Below, in pieces: positions 13,230 to 13,498 of a stretch of DNA of 13,498 nt. The notes beneath the pieces are model-generated. The model had not been told where the DNA came from. It searched no databases and worked only from the letters and a program-made list of their open reading frames with translations. Source of the stretch: Rhizobium sp. Q54 (GTDB lineage Bacteria > Pseudomonadota > Alphaproteobacteria > Rhizobiales > Beijerinckiaceae); contig CAMDKB010000073.1 of the NCBI GenBank assembly GCA_945901195.1, positions 1 through 13,498 on the forward strand. The letters run 5' to 3'. Positions within the stretch are counted from its first letter, which is position 1. The number at the start of each line of letters is the position of its first letter. Both the position numbers and the translations under genes were made by a program.

Positions 13230-13344
13230 AGGGAGAGCCGTGCTGTCGCGACTGGAGCATTGAGGCCGGGTCGGTACTACAATGCGAGGGGCTTGGCTGG
13301 ACTGGGCCGGGAATACGCGACGGTGCCCATAGGAGACTCAGGGG

Positions 13345-13425
13345 GACTCGTGGGCGGCTATAGGCTAATGCGGCAAGGATCGCAGCAGCGGACCCGCAAA
13401 CCCCGCCAGTGGACTCGTATGAGTC
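13345..13425. repeat. 81-bp repeat copy B with conserved ends
   Basis: Copy B has the same length as copy A, shares GACTCGTGGGCGG at the left and CAGTGGACTCG at the right, and ends in GACTC-GTAT-GAGTC, again a stem with a 4-base loop. It is preceded by AGGAGACTCA (13331-13340), the same nonamer core seen before copy A. Mobile short repeat, recombination site or transcript structure are all possible. Confidence 0.7.
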
Positions 13426-13498
13426 ATGAACGGCCATCGTGGCATTCTAGCAGCCTGTCGGACTTAACTTGTCCTGGCGGCGGGGCAAGGGCAAGCGT

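Larger units (their letters stand above)
13038..13498. other. Gene-free stretch with repeated GANTC-rich elements
   Basis: No convincing gene was found in these 461 bases; the open frames here lack ribosome sites and recognisable motifs. The stretch is dominated by two related repeats (13149-13229 and 13345-13425) and eight GAGTC/GACTC sites between 13137 and 13425. The first part (13038-13136) is the upstream region of the secreted-protein gene. The final 40 bases have a sequence, AGCCTGTCGGACTTAACTTG, that could be the end of another insertion element, but this is not established. Confidence 0.6.

Noticed and set aside
13137..13425. CRISPR array
   Set aside because: There are only two copies, the conserved boxes are short, spacing is not regular in the CRISPR way and no cas genes are present.
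13228..13437. 69-codon minus-strand frame through repeat copy B
   Set aside because: Its protein pattern (D-S-Y-E-S-T…A-A-I-L-A…R-P-R-V) is echoed by copy A, but in a different, broken frame, so the similarity is best explained at the DNA level.

Overview
The window looks like chromosomal DNA of an alphaproteobacterium, most likely of the order Hyphomicrobiales (Brucella/Ochrobactrum/Phyllobacterium-like). This rests on GC-rich housekeeping genes, the style of the split XdhC genes, the map-radC pair and the RTX-type C-terminal remnant. No rRNA, tRNA or CRISPR was seen, so the assignment is inference.

Region 1 (1-688): the minus strand holds a dead PQQ-type sorbosone dehydrogenase gene. It has an in-frame stop inside its signal peptide and is cut after about 180 codons by an IS5-family element, of which only the 5' end of the transposase gene lies in the window. 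Region 2 (829-3552): a tight plus-strand cassette of four overlapping genes (two XdhC-family halves, a MoeA-like molybdopterin-binding protein, a MobA-like nucleotidyltransferase). It probably prepares and inserts a molybdenum cytidine-dinucleotide cofactor into a molybdo-hydroxylase encoded elsewhere. A clean 8-bp palindrome lies just upstream of it. Region 3 (3574-7459): minus-strand genes for a membrane-bound GGDEF-EAL protein, RadC and type I methionine aminopeptidase. The radC 5' end lacks a usable start codon and looks frameshifted, and a perfect 13-bp inverted repeat lies inside its coding region. Region 4 (7704-8546): a divergent FkbM-type methyltransferase.

Region 5 (about 8586-13498) is an accessory island. 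It begins beside a 3' scrap of an RTX-like gene. A DUF6538-type tyrosine recombinase follows, split by a complete IS3-family element (about 9996-11581) that carries a run of eight A for frameshifting and a 13-bp hairpin over its possible start codons. Next come a start-less remnant of an Mrr-type restriction endonuclease, a small lipoprotein, and a convergent small secreted cysteine protein. The last 460 bases appear non-coding but carry two 81-bp repeats with conserved ends and an unusual cluster of GANTC sites (the CcrM methylation motif of alphaproteobacteria).

The window therefore joins intact core metabolism and signalling genes to an eroding island in which the integrase, the restriction gene and the flanking RTX gene are all broken. 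The repeat pair, the operator-like palindrome and the two uncharacterised envelope proteins are the least explained parts.
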